A stretch of 64,000 nt of DNA, taken from the NCBI GenBank assembly GCA_027943335.1, contig BSBK01007857.1, positions 186,001-250,000 on the forward strand, in the 5' to 3' direction. This DNA comes from Chamaecyparis obtusa. Its lineage: Eukaryota > Streptophyta > Pinopsida > Cupressales > Cupressaceae. A model generated the notes under the pieces. That model saw nothing but the letters and a program-made list of their open reading frames with translations. It did no database searches and was not told where the DNA came from. Position 1 is the first letter of the stretch. Every line of letters begins with the position of its first letter. A program made the position numbers and the translations under genes. Shown here in pieces: positions 22,431 through 34,139 of the stretch.

Positions 22431-24340
22431 TTTGAGAAAATGTGGCTAAGACATCCACAATTTCTTCCTCTAATGAACCAATGGTGGGTTAATTCTCCTC
22501 CATGTGATGGATCTAAAATGTATCAATTTGCCTAGAAACTTAAACACATTAAGAAAGAAATTAAAAACTGGAATGAGGTATCTTTCAAAAACATCTTTAA
22601 GGAGAAAGATTAGGTTAAACAACAACTCTCAAATATTCTAAAAAAAACTATTAATCATGGCTTGAATAAGGAGGATTTCTATAGGCAGAAAAAATTACAG
22701 GTAGATTGGGAAGAATTATGTTCTCGTGAAGAGATATACTGGAGACAAAAATCACAGGAACTCTGGCTAAGCGAGGGAGACAAAAATACACAATACTTTC
22801 ATGCTTTAGAAAAATAGAAATGGGCTGCTAGTAGGATTTTTTCAATCCATAATGTGCAATCTAGTCTTCTAATTAATAATGTCCAGGGCATTCATCAGGA
22901 AGGGATTAGATTCTTCAAAGATTTTCTAGCACCATCTAACCAACCAAAACCCTCAGCATCCCAAGTACAAGATATCCTTAAGCTATCCCCACCATTATCT
23001 CAGAAGCTGATAATGCGAACCTACCGGCCCCTTTCACAATCTTTGAAGTAAAAAGGGTGGTTTTTTCACTATCTCCTGATAAGTCTCCTAGCCCAGATGG
23101 ATTCTCGGCAGCATTTTATCAATCATGTTGGAATTTTCTTGGGTAGGATCTACTGGGTGTTCTTGAAGAATCAAGGAAAAGTAAATCAATGCTTGAATTT
23201 TTTAACACAACAAACATTTCCATCATTCCAAAGATTAAAACCCCTAGATCATTTTCAGATTTTAGGCCTATCTCTCTCTGTAACATGATCTATAAGATCA
23301 TTAAACTAAAGCAATCTACTTGGAGGTGAAAACAACTGATCCCTAGCCTTGTTTCCCTAGATCAAGGATTTTTTGTACCGGGCAGAGAAACTATGGAGGG
23401 AGCCCTAGTTGCACATGAGGCTCTCCATTCAATTGACACATACAAGTCTCCAATTTTCATCATTAAATTGGACATGATGAAAGATTATGACAGAGTTTAC
23501 TGGGAGTTTCTTTTTAAAGTTCTAAAATTTGGTTTTGCCAAAAGCTTGTGTAAATGGATCTGAGCATGTATTACTGCTGCGGCTTTCTCTATTATCATTA
23601 ATGGATCCCCTACTAGCTTCTTCACATCATCCCAAGGGATCAGGCAAGGTGACCCTCTATCCTTGATCTTTTTATTTTAATGGGTCAAGCTTTCTGCAAA
23701 CTCATCTAGCACAGTCATGAACTTTCCTTATGGAAAGGAGCTCTGCTAAAGGATACAAATATTTTGGTTACTCACTCTTTATTTGTAGATGACACTCTCC
23801 TATTTGGAGTAGTCAATGCTTTGGAGGCTAAACAGATCAAGTTAACACTAGATCTATATTCAATAGCATCAGGTCAAAATATCAACCCTCATAAATCAAA
23901 GGTTTATGTATTCAATTCTGATCAGGTAATCACCAATAAAATTGTATCAATTTTGGGTTTTTCATAATATTCCCTTCCTTCAGTATATCTTGAAATTCCC
24001 TTCTTCATAGGAGTTAACAAAACTGCCTACTGGCTGCCTATCATTGAGAGGATTATGGCTAGGATAGTGGCATGGAAAGCTAGATGGCTCTCATTTGCAG
24101 GTAAAATCCTTCTCATCAAAATAGTGCTTGCAACAATTCCCAATTACTTTATTTTAGTTCTCAAAGCCCCTGCATCAGTGATACAATCCATTCAAAAAAA
24201 TTTGAGAGATTTTTTATGGCCAGGCAACATTTCTGGAGACAAGAAAATTCCCTTGATTTCACTTCAAGAGATGTCTCAAGGCAAAGAATCAAGGGGTGTT
24301 GGTTTACATGACATGGCTAAGAGAAACAAAGCCTTTTGAG
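22431..24340 (+). pseudogene. LINE ORF2 reverse transcriptase
   Basis: A linker (WLSEGDKNTQYFHALEK at about 22760-22815) leads to RT blocks: SPDKSPSPDGFSAAFYQSCW (about 23070-23135), FRPISLCNMIYKII, KLDMMKDYDRVYWEF with one catalytic Asp, [11 protein letters not shown], and SLFVDDTLLFG (23770-23805) in place of FADD. Thumb region follows (WKARWLSFAGKILLIKIVLA, 24067-24130). Frame changes near 23050 and 23700 and several stops. Confidence 0.87.
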
Positions 24341-25480
24341 GGAAACTAGTTTGGCAAATGTATTCTAAACCAAATTCCAAGTGGTGCCAAATTATGTAGC
24401 AAACATATCTTGATCTTCCTTGCCTAATGCGAGTCTTCTCCATCCAAAAGCCCCCTAAAGGGTCTACCATATGGAACTTCATGATGGATTCTAGAGACAT
24501 TGTAACTCAATATGTTACTTGGGAGGTGAATAGTGGTGTCAGTATTAGCTTTTGGTGTGACTCTTGGAGTGGGCTACCTCCTCTCATTCATACACCCTCC
24601 CTGGCTAAAGTGGTGACTTCTTTTGAAGCAATTTGGGGTAAATCACTTGTAGATTATGTTTCTGCAATTTTTTTGTTTTCTAGAAAGATTATTTGGAAAG
24701 ATCTGGATGAGCTTCTACTCACTATTCAAGGTAAAGCTAGCTTTATGAAAGTCTTGTTAGAAAGAGAAGTTTTTCTGTCATGTAAGGAAGATAAATTACT
24801 TTGGGCTTCAGGTAAATCAGCTTCATGTAGCATTAAAGATGGATATAGGATCATTTAGTAGCAGGCCTTTAATAGTAATGCAAGTCATGCCTTTTCATTT
24901 TTCTGAAACTATGCTACTCTTCCAAAAGCAGGTTTCTTTGCTTGGCTAGCTTTGAAAAAGAGAATTCTTACCAGTGACCACCTTACTAAACTCAACATTG
25001 CCCAACCCTTCAACTGTGTTTTGTGTGATCATGAGGTGGAAGATGTAGATCATATCTTTTTGAAATTCTCTTTTGCTTATCATTGCTAGGCTTTTGTACT
25101 CAACAAACTCCAATTTCCTACTCCTCTACCGAACACTCTTTGGGATCTTTTTCAAACTTGGCCAGAGCTCCATTCCTCATCACTTTTTCATGGCCTATGG
25201 AAATGTATTCCAGCAATTGTAGTTTGGGAAATTTGGTGGGAAAGAAACAAAAGGATCTTTCGTAGAACTCCTTCCTCACTCAGTGTTGTTCTAGTTGGTA
25301 TTGAGAAATCAATCTTGGAAGTTGTCAATGCTAGCCACCATAGAGTCAAATGTAATCCAGTGCTATCCATATGGGACAGCTCAATCATTCAAGAATGGAA
25401 AGACATTCACATCCCTATTGGATGGTTCCACCATAATCAGACTAATTCACCAGTTAACAGGGATAAAATTCACTAGCTTC
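24341..25480 (+). pseudogene. LINE ORF2 post-RT region with zf-RVT zinc domain
   Basis: ISFWCDSWSGLPPL and DKLLWASGKSASCSIKDGYRII (24540-24858), then GFFAWLALKKRILTSDHLTKLNI, CVLCDHEVEDVDHIFLKF, and WEIWWERNKRIFR (about 24930-25265). This Cys-x2-Cys...His pattern is the zf-RVT domain of plant LINE-type RTs. Interrupted by stops at 24331, 24856 and 25087. Confidence 0.8.
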
Positions 25481-25985
25481 CCCCTACTTTTGGATCAGTT
25501 AAACTCAATTTTAATGGTTCATCCTGAGGCAACCTAGAAAATCAGGGATAGGAGCTTGTATCAAGGATCAACGAGGTCAAGTTCTTGCTATCAAAACTAC
25601 TGCTATCCCTACAGGAACAAATAATATGGCTAAGGCATATGTTTTATTTGCAAGGTTAGCTTTGGAAAAAAAATGTGGTTTTCAAAATAGACATGTAGAA
25701 GGTGACTCTATGGTGATCATTAACTCATACATTAAATGGGAGTCTCATAATTAGAAAATTTCATATATCCTACAACAAATATGGTGGCTTCTTGATTCAT
25801 TCTAAGGAATGCATCTCTCTCATACTCTGTGGGAAGGAAATACGTTAGTAGACTATCTTTCCAATCTAGGGTGTGATGGTCTGAACCTTGAAAATCTAGA
25901 GCTGACAGATTTGATATCATCAAATAGAGATATTCAAAACTTAATTAAGTAGGACCAAAAGCATATTCTGATTAATTCAAGCTAA
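25481..25985 (+). pseudogene. LINE ORF2 C-terminal RNase H
   Basis: Reads KLNFNGSS (usually KLNFDGS, so the first catalytic Asp appears as Asn), GIGACIKDQRGQVLAIKT, NMAKAYVLFARLALEK (usually A-E-A, so the Glu is also lost), VEGDSMVIINSYIKW with the next Asp, and GNTLVDYLSNLGCDG. This archaeal-type RNase H is known in some plant L1 clades. Stops at 25538 and 25755. Confidence 0.75.
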
Positions 25986-26339
25986 GCATTCTAAGGTACT
26001 AATAATGATTTATATGATGCCCCCCATGTATTCCAATTATCACATGGCGTCATCCTATCCCTAGCGCGCTTGAATCACTTCTAGCTCTATTTTCAAATTA
26101 TCTATCATGGAGTTTTAATTATTCAACTCACATCTGCATTATTTTTTTCACATGGCCTCCAGCATTCATCAAGTTTTTGCCTTGCCATTTCTGAAGGAAA
26201 GTACATAAAAACTCATCATAGTTAATCTCTAATGACATACAATGAATTCAAGTGTGCGAATCCATCTATGATGTGTGCTCAAAATCCTATATAGTAAATG
26301 CATTCATTTTTCATTTCATTCGATAGGATTTTTTTCCTT

Positions 26340-27163
26340 CTGGTTTAGGTCAAAGGCTTGGTTTTGTGTGTTGTAAAGATGGAGTTTCCAAGATGCATTT
26401 CCTGCAGCCAAATTCACTTGAAGTTGTTTCCTAGAAACTACAGGGTTCACATTTCTCCGTCAACTTCTGAGCTCCCATTTCCACATCGGGTTGATGGGAT
26501 GGAGTTTGATCAAGTGTTTATGTGTCAATCTATGTTGCATTATAGGGTAGTGCAGAGGATCATTAGCGAGCATGTGCTCACTCCACGAACCAAAATTGTA
26601 TTATTTCCTTCACAACTTGTGTCCATTTTCTTATCAAATTTTATGGACCTCATACAGTCGGTTGATTTATTACTCTCCATTGTCAACAAAGTTGTTCAGC
26701 CTCATTTCAATTCAAATAACCAGATTATGAGTGTTCTATAGAATTATGACCTCTAGTCAGGCAAAGCATTGGTGGGTGGACTATTTTCTCACCATGCTCT
26801 CATGACAAGCCATGAACATCTAACAGCGTATGATAGCTTCAAATAGGCTATGGATCAATGAATCTTTTGGGTTGTTAAGGCTAATCTGTTGATTGTGAGC
26901 CCTGCTTTGGGTTTGGACCTCACTGAGAAGATTAGGTGACATGCCCATGCGGTTTTGGACCTTCTAATTTCATCATCCCCAATTATTCTTCCACCTTTAC
27001 TTCTGGCTAATGCTTTCGCAAGGGTTCCTGACCTCAATGTGCCCCTATCTCCAGCTTTGTCAACCATAGAGCCCCCTATTTCTTTGGTCTCTTTTGATGG
27101 ATGGGAATCGGTTACACCTTCAGCCCCTCCAGTGGGATGGGAATTGGCATGGGATCATGTGTA
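26340..27163 (+). pseudogene. Unrecognised reading frame between LINE RNase H and 3' end
   Basis: One frame stays readable for about 270 codons with a handful of stops (26739, 26754, 26844, 26859, 26937). It runs MEFPRCISCSQIHLKLFPRN, MEFDQVFMCQSMLHYRVVQ, SSPIILPPLLLANAFARVPD, and then DLNVPLSPALSTIEPP. DLNxP resembles the plant EAR co-repressor motif. I do not recognise a family. It could be a third LINE frame, a captured host exon, or an older sequence into which the LINE inserted. Confidence 0.45.
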
Positions 27164-27510
27164 GAGGCCCTCTTCTGCCACTCCTATGGATGAATGCTAA
27201 GTCATTTTTGCTCTGAAGTCTCATATCTTTTTTGTTTTTGTCATGATTAATCAGTGACCCCTAATAGTGGTTTTTTGTGGTAAATATCTATGCCGATATC
27301 TTTCATAGGATATCCTTATTGATTGTACATTCACAGTGATTTTGTGATTTTGTGGTTTTCATTTGGAAAACAAATTGTAAAGATCAATTTTATATGTATA
27401 CGACAATGATTCTGGGGTTTCTTCCTGAATCTTCCACGGATGAGTCCTCGAATCAGTTTATATATTAATAAAATTATGGTGGCTAGTCCACTTTGGCTTA
27501 AAAAAAGCAT
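27164..27510 (+). other. LINE 3' untranslated region
   Basis: Non-coding. It ends with a TTAATAAAATTATGG segment and a run of seven A near 27500, consistent with a short LINE tail. The A-run is too short to fix the end. Confidence 0.45.
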
Positions 27511-27626
27511 TATAAATAATAACATATATATAATCTATTATCAAAAAATAAGATTTAAAATAATTAAATAATAATAAAATTAAAATGGATGAATAAATAA
27601 ATAAAATTTACTACAAGGGAGAATAT
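27511..27626. other. AT-rich spacer
   Basis: Almost pure A/T with AATAAATAAATAAAA repeats. It ends with ACAAGGGAGAATAT, a purine-rich tract next to a possible LTR start. Nothing coding. Confidence 0.5.
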
Positions 27627-28923
27627 TGTAGAAAGTATGTTGTCTTTCTAAATAGGATTTAATAATAAATGATAATAAACATAAAATAAATAGTATAATA
27701 TAGATTAATATAAATTAACTAAATCTAATGATAAGTCAAGAGATATGTAATAAAGAGATGTGACTCCTTAAAAATAAGATATAAAAGGGAGGAGAGTTCA
27801 TTTGAAAGAGAAAAGGGGAGAGGGTTAAAGAGGGATTAAAAGGGAAGAGGAAGGGAATGAGAATAAAATAAGGAAGGGAATTTTTCAAATGGTTGTAATG
27901 ATGAAAGGATGTGACTCTTCAAAATTATTTTAATAATGAATGGTTGTGACTCTTCAAAAAGGTTGTAATTAGGAAGTGTTGTGACTTTTCGAAAGGATTG
28001 TGATTATGAAGGATTGTGAATTTTTTGGGAAGGACATAGATGACAAATTAAATAATATTTATAAATCACCATTTAATAATAATAATAATAATAAAAGACA
28101 GTGATGTGAAAGGGGAAAATAGGCAGGAAAACAACGATTGGTAGAGATATAAATATTGAAAAAAAAATAGTCATTGATTAAAAGAATAGTGAGGATAAAT
28201 ATTAAATAATAAGAGATAATAAAGATTGTAAATATATAGAACTCTGACAAAAGAGAAGAAGATATTTGTGTATAAAGGATAATCCTAGAGAAGAGGTATG
28301 TAGAAGAAATTATACAAATTCTTATAAATAAATAGTCATGAGTATTATTTGCATAGTGGTAATTATTTTAGAGATATTACCATTTTGGGACTTATGATTA
28401 TTATAGAGACCAAGTTAACCTTGGTAGAGGGAATTCATTAAGAATGTTTAGTTTCTCTAAAAGAGGACTCATAGAGACTAGAGGACATTCTTAATGAATG
28501 TCAAGATTCCAAATTAGAATCTAGAGAGAAATTTATAGAGAATCTCTTAGAGGCAATATATATTGTAGTGGTTAATCATATGCATATGTTAGAGACAAGA
28601 GGCTTGGTTAGATGTGGGATCTCTACCAATTATTTATTGTTAATGAGTTCACTAATTAATAGAGATCCTAGAGGCCTTATAAGGGCACTCTCAATGTGAT
28701 GGTTACCTAATTGAGAGTTATTCTCATTAGAGAATTAGGCAAATCTGAGAAGAATCTCTTTTTACGAATGGGATTAATATTTAGATGATTTGATATTTAT
28801 TTATTTTGGTAATCACTAATAATTGTTTTAATATTCATATATCTTGATATTATATCTTCATCTACTAACAATTGCTTCAGGTTTTAAGCATCAAATAATC
28901 ATTTTAGAAGTAGGGACATTACA
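27627..28923 (+). repeat. Possible LTR (solo or truncated element)
   Basis: Starts TGTAGAAAGTATG after a PPT-like purine tract and ends GGGACATTACA right where copia C coding sequence begins. A TATA box GATATAAAAG lies at about 27777. It contains four short imperfect repeats (about 35-base period) with GTTGTGACTCTTCAAAA at 27895-28025 and GAGA-rich stretches at 28400-28760. No partner copy in the window and no matching flanking pentamers (AATAT versus TTGCA), so the call is tentative. Confidence 0.35.
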
Positions 28924-30655
28924 TTGCAAGTACATTATGTGATACAAAATTTGTTGTTATCCAGGATCTTAAAGCTACCTATGATGTGCAGGAGAAATTG
29001 AAGATAGTATATTGTGGAGACAAACATGTGTAGAAAGCTAATTTTCACAACGTGAAAGTAAAATTTGATGACACGAGGATGGTTGAAGGTGAAAACATTG
29101 AGAAGTATGGTCAAAGAATCAAAGAAGTGGTTACTTATATTAAAAGTGTTGGTGGAATTATTGAAGATGATGATGTAGTAAGTAAAATATTGAGAACCTT
29201 GTTACCTCTTTATGCCATTAACTTTTATTCTATTAAGGAGTTAAGATCTCTAGCAACTGTAATTGTCACTCTTGATGAATTAATTGGAAATTTGACTTAT
29301 TTTGAGCTTAGCAATTATAATAATAGTATTCCAAAGGTTGAAGATTCATTTAAGACATCTATGTATCTTACACCTACAAGGAAAGGAAAGGAATTTAGTT
29401 GTGAATATTCTTCTATGTCAGGTTTCTCTAATGATTATGATTCCATTTTGACTGAGGAAAATTGATAGGATGATTTGGAAGCATTGTTTTCTAGGAGACT
29501 ACCTAGAGGAACTAACAAGTACAATGGTAAGCTACCTTGCAAATGTTTCTCATGTAATAAGATTGGACACATTTCCATAAAGTATCCTGATGGTGATAAG
29601 AAGGATAACCCTTATATATTCAAGGACAAGAGAAAGAATAATTTTTTTGTTGTTATAGATGAGGTATTTATCGATGAGGAATCTGAGGATAATAAGGAAG
29701 ATATGTTTACCTTTGTTGTTGTTGAGGAAAATATTCCTAGAGGTAATGAAAAGGAATTGATTTTCAGCATGGATCATGGTGACAATTGGGTAATAGATAG
29801 TGGATGAACACATCACCTGACTAGTAACTAGATTAATTTCACTAAGTTGGAAGAATGTTATGGTGGTTTACTAAGATTTCTTAATAACTCTCCTTTCTTG
29901 GTAAAAGGAATCGATTCTATTGCATTAAATAGAAAAACAAATTTTGATGATGTTTACTGGGTAGAAGGCCTAAGGTATAATTTTTTAAGTGTACCACAAT
30001 TGAATAACAAAGGTTATCTTGTATAATTCAAAGGAGGTGTTTGCAAGATACTTGGTAGATCTAGTTATCTAATTGCTATTGGTATTCAAACTAAAGGTAA
30101 CTTATTTCAATTGAATACTATAGTAAAGAGTTGTCTGAATTCTAAATTTGATGATAGTTGGTTGTCGTATAGGATATTTTTTCATGGTAACTTTGATAGT
30201 TTGGTCAAAGTGAGTAAGATGAATATTGTTAGAGTTTTGCCACAACTAGTGAAACTAGACAATGGCATGTGTAAGGAATGTCAGTTGGGAAAGCTAACTA
30301 GTTCTATTTTTATCAATATTTCATTTTCATCTAAAGGTATTTTGGATCTACTTCATATTGATTTGTGTGGTCCTATGAGAACAAGAAGCTACTGTGGAGA
30401 TAGGTATTTTATGTTTTTTGTTTATGACTACTCTAGGATGATGTGGGTTACTTTTCTGAAAGACAAATAAGATGAATTCTATTTATTTAACGTGTTCAAA
30501 GCATCAGTTGAAAAAGAAATAGGTAAAAGTATGAAGTGCTTGAAATCTAAAAGAGGTGGTGAGTTCATATCTTTAGAATTCACTACATTTTGTGAAGAAC
30601 ATGGAATCAAGAGGCAAATTTCAGCACCTAGAACCCCTCAAAAAAATGAAATAAC
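28924..30655 (+). pseudogene. Copia element C: gag, protease and N-terminal integrase
   Basis: Enters mid-gag (LKATYDVQEKLKIVYCGDKHV), continues KFDDTRMVEGENIEKYGQRIKEVV (29058-29130) and DDVVSKILRTLLPLYA, knuckle CFSCNKIGHISIKY with the last Cys changed to Tyr (about 29545-29585), protease NWVIDSG at 29787-29807 followed by a stop, then GAG-pre-integrase and integrase core LLHIDLCGPMRTRSYCGDRYF (first Asp), SKRGGEF, and APRTPQKNEI at about 30630-30655, where it stops. Gag start, PBS and 5' LTR are missing. Its continuation appears at 51637. Confidence 0.86.
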
Positions 30656-30739
30656 TAAGAAGGGGGTGAATCCGTTAGATCAGTTATCCTGCAATCCAAA
30701 AATCCTAGGTGTATCTTACAAAACTAGAAGAATAACTAA
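30656..30739 (-). repeat. LTR end fragment, D family (inverted)
   Basis: About 85 bases reading AACTAAGAAGGGGGTGAATC on the plus strand. They match the reverse complement of the LTR end at 51520-51636 and also 37617-37705. It joins copia C's integrase on the left and is cut by A2 on the right. Confidence 0.7.
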
Positions 30740-31930
30740 TGTTAGAAAGTAAAGTCCACCAAGATAACTGAGAGGGGGGGGAATCAGCTATCAGATAATT
30801 ATAATCTTTATCAACTTTAATAGATTTTAACCATATAAGAAATGTAACCAACAACCATAGAAAGATATTCATGCACAATAACACAATGACACAAGATATG
30901 TTCACTACGGAACCTATTGATCAAAGAGTAAACCCCAGTGGGAATGATGCCCATAAAAGATGCACTAATATGAATATTCCTTGTGAAAGGATGGACTCTG
31001 TTAAGAATCTTATGAAATACATTCAGTACAAATGAATCCCTATTAGGAGATTTTGAATCCCTACTAAAAGATTCAAACTCTGTTAGGAGTTATGGAAGAC
31101 AGAAGGACCCACTGCCCAAACAACTTCAATGGCAAGATCACTGAACACACTGTCCAACTGATCTCTAGATTATTTAACAAAATAATATCAAAATATTACT
31201 AATCTCAACAATATGTTACCTATCCTCTGACTATGCCAAACTACACTCACTACTACATTAGATCTCTATTTCAGATATTTGTACCTCGCATATCCTCTTT
31301 CCACAAATTTTCTTTCACAATTTCATTCACTCTTACATTACTACACACTTCATCATATTACATCAAGGAAAAAAGTCCTTCCTTTATACCACACTCAAGT
31401 AATTACAAATGAGTCAGCATACAAATCACAAAATAAAAGTTTCCACATGCTACACAAAAAATTACACAAAACTATCAGCTTCCAATTAGAATAACTCTCA
31501 ACTCATGTGACCTCAAAATTTGTGATGTCATCCACATCACTATCAACATGTCTTCAACTTCTTTCTAGCTACGCATAACTAGATTCCATCCTGATTAGGG
31601 TATATCATCTGATTACCACAAACTACTACTCAGGAACACTGCCTGAATATTGCTTTGATTGAAATGCTCATAACTTCCATGAATAAATGAATTACTATCT
31701 GCGCTCTTAACTATGAATATATAACACATCATAGAGTAAGTCCATAACATTGCATAGCTTGATCTCTAATATCCCACGTGTGCTAACTCAAACACTATCT
31801 GCTCCTCTGCTAATCTTAAGTAGATCACTGTGTTGACATCAATGACAATCACAATCATGAATGCAACAACAACTGCTATAGAATGGATGCTAATACTCCC
31901 ATAGGATATATTCAACATTCATTCCTAACA
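30740..31930 (-). repeat. 3' LTR of copia A2 (low-coordinate copy)
   Basis: 1191 bp, TGTTAG...CCTAACA, with 8 G at 30774-30781. Preceded by target repeat ACTAA and followed by the PPT. Confidence 0.93.
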
Positions 31931-32311
31931 ATCTCCCCCATTTTCATTGATGGAAACATAGATGAAAAACATCCAATGTTCCATAAATCCAACACTGCAA
32001 CACTGTTGCTCTGAAAAATACTTCAAGTCCTCTTCATTAATCAAATATTGCTTTTTTTTCCTATTTAGTTCTCTCCAACAAATGGTACAAATGGTTTTTC
32101 ATGTACACTTCTCCCCCATTGACATTAATGATAGAAATTTCATCATTATGTCAACAACTCTAATGTCAAAAGACACTATTCAGAAAATACATTCACTAGA
32201 GTCTTCATGACTCAGCTTAGATACAGATACTCCTCCATAGAGGAAGTACCAACATCCAATCTAGAAGAAAGATAGGGCTCATATACCACTAGATGGATGC
32301 AACAATCTACA
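31931..32311 (-). other. A2 3' untranslated region with two PPT-like tracts
   Basis: On the minus strand the tract touching the LTR reads CATCAATGAAAATGGGGGAGAT (31931-31953). A second, TGTCAATGGGGGAGAA, lies at 32108-32125, about 175 bases upstream. There is no coding frame of interest. Confidence 0.6.
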
Positions 32312-33850
32312 TCACTTCTCAAAAGTAGGTTGGGGCATAACCCCAAGCATACCTCTCAGATACTCAAATGTATCCTTAGGCAAAGGTTTTGTAAATATGT
32401 CTACAATTTGCTCCTTTGTGCTTATGTACTCAAGTCTAACTTCTTTCTTAGCAACTTTCTCTCTTACTACATGATAGTTTATCTCTATATGTTTTGTCTT
32501 AAAATGTAATATAGGGTTATTAGACATACTAACTGTACTAGTGTTGTCACAATGTATAACAATAGGCTCAACAAACTTTATTCCAATATCCTTCAGCATC
32601 TACTTCATCCAAATTATCTGGTTACAAGTGTTTGCTACTGCTACATACTTTTCTTCTGTTGTGCTTTGTGAAATACAATTTTGCTTCTTGCTTAGCCAAG
32701 AAACCAATCTTCCTCCAAGGAAAATGCTCCACCACTGGTGCTCTTTTTATCATCAACACTGCCTCCCCAATCAGCATCTATATATTCACATAGGGTAAAA
32801 TCATCAGATTTTTCATACCATAATCCATACTCAATTGTGCCTCTTAAATATCTCAGTATCCTCTTCACTACTAAATAATGTAATTCTCTAGGTTCAGCTT
32901 GAAATCTTGCTACAATTCCAACTAAATGTGCTATATTAGGTCTTGTATGTGTCAAGTACTGCAATCTTCAAATCATAGATGTGTATTTCTTATGTTCCAC
33001 TGTAGGAGTCTCATCTGTGCTAGATAACTTATGTCTAGTTACCATAGGTGTTCCAACTACTTTACAGTTCTCCATTCTGAATCTCTTTAACAAATCATTC
33101 AAGTACTTTGTATAGCTTACAAATATACCATCACTGATCTGTGTTATCTGAAATCCCAAAAAAATATTTCATTTCACCAATCATACTCATTTCAAATTCA
33201 GTCTTCATTTCATCTACAAATTTATCACTAGCTTCATCTTCTCCTCCAAAAATGATATCATCAACAAAAATAACTACAACCAACAAACCATTTTCAATCT
33301 CTTTTGTGTACAAGTTGCTATCAGCTGTTCCTTTTGTAAATCCTAATTTTATCAAATACTTGTCCAATCTTGCATACCAAGTTCTAGGTGCTTGCTTTAG
33401 TCCATATAAAGCTTTCTTTACATACCATGTCTCCTTCTTGAGTTAAAGGAAAACCTTTAGGCTTCTCAATGTAGACTTCTTCTTCCAACTCTCCATTCAG
33501 AAATACTGACTTTACATCAATCTGATATACTTTGAACTTCTTAAAAGCTACATAAGCCAAAAACATTCCTACTACTTCAATTCTTGCTACTGGTGCAAAA
33601 TTTTCTTCATAGTCAATTCTTTCTTGCTATGAGTATCCTTTACATACCAATCTTGCTTTTTTCCTTACTACTTCTCCTTTTTCATTCACCATGTTTCTGA
33701 ATACCCATTTTGTTCCTATAACATTCTTATCTTTAGGTCTAGGGACCAATTCCCATGTCTTGTTATTTTCAATCTAATCTATTTCTTCTTTCATAGCTTT
33801 AATCCAATGTTCATCTTCACAAGCTTCACTAGTAGATTTAGGTTCAATTT
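32312..33850 (-). pseudogene. A2 reverse transcriptase and RNase H
   Basis: RT from about 33830: [38 protein letters not shown] (33384-33566), then [25 protein letters not shown] at about 33230-33290 with the FVDD box intact (lost in A1). RNase H: YIDADWGGSVDDKKSTSGGAF (about 32720-32790), CDNTSTVSMSNN, and IVDIFTKPLPKDTFEYLRGM (about 32340-32400). Frame breaks occur near 33430, 33160 and 32700. Confidence 0.88.
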
Positions 33851-33896
33851 GAGAAATCAAACATAACTATTCTTGTACCTTATTTTGAGTTTGAAC

Positions 33897-34112
33897 TCAT
33901 CTGTCTATGCTTCCAATAATAATCTCAATAGGATGATTCCTTGATAGATTCATGTTAGGTGTCACTGTCTCAGATCTCACTTTAGGTATCAGTTCTTCAC
34001 TTACCTCACTATGGATTTCATTCAACAAATTACTATTAGTTTCATAGAATAATTTAGTAGTCTCAATGTTAGATCTAGGGTGAGTTCCTTCATCTAATTC
34101 ATAATCAAGCAT
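33897..34112 (-). pseudogene. A2 integrase-RT linker
   Basis: Acidic frame, LDYELDEGTHPRSNIETTKL and SEVSEELIPKVRSETVT, with no domain. It corresponds to the variable linker of copia polyproteins. Confidence 0.5.
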
Positions 34113-34139
34113 TATTTCCTAAATTTTGAATTTTTCATC

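Larger units (their letters stand above)
19454..27510 (+). mobile_element. L1-type LINE with RNase H, degenerate
   Basis: A plus-strand non-LTR retrotransposon directly after T's 3' LTR. Order: ORF1 with a DUF4283-like region, APE endonuclease, RT, zf-RVT, RNase H, an extra frame, and a 3' end near AATAAAATTATGG...CTTAAAAAAAGC at about 27465-27510. This is the plant L1 layout including the late RNase H. The 5' boundary is set only by the LTR end and the 3' boundary by the short A-run, so both are approximate. No target duplication was found. Many stops stand where Trp is expected. Confidence 0.85.
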
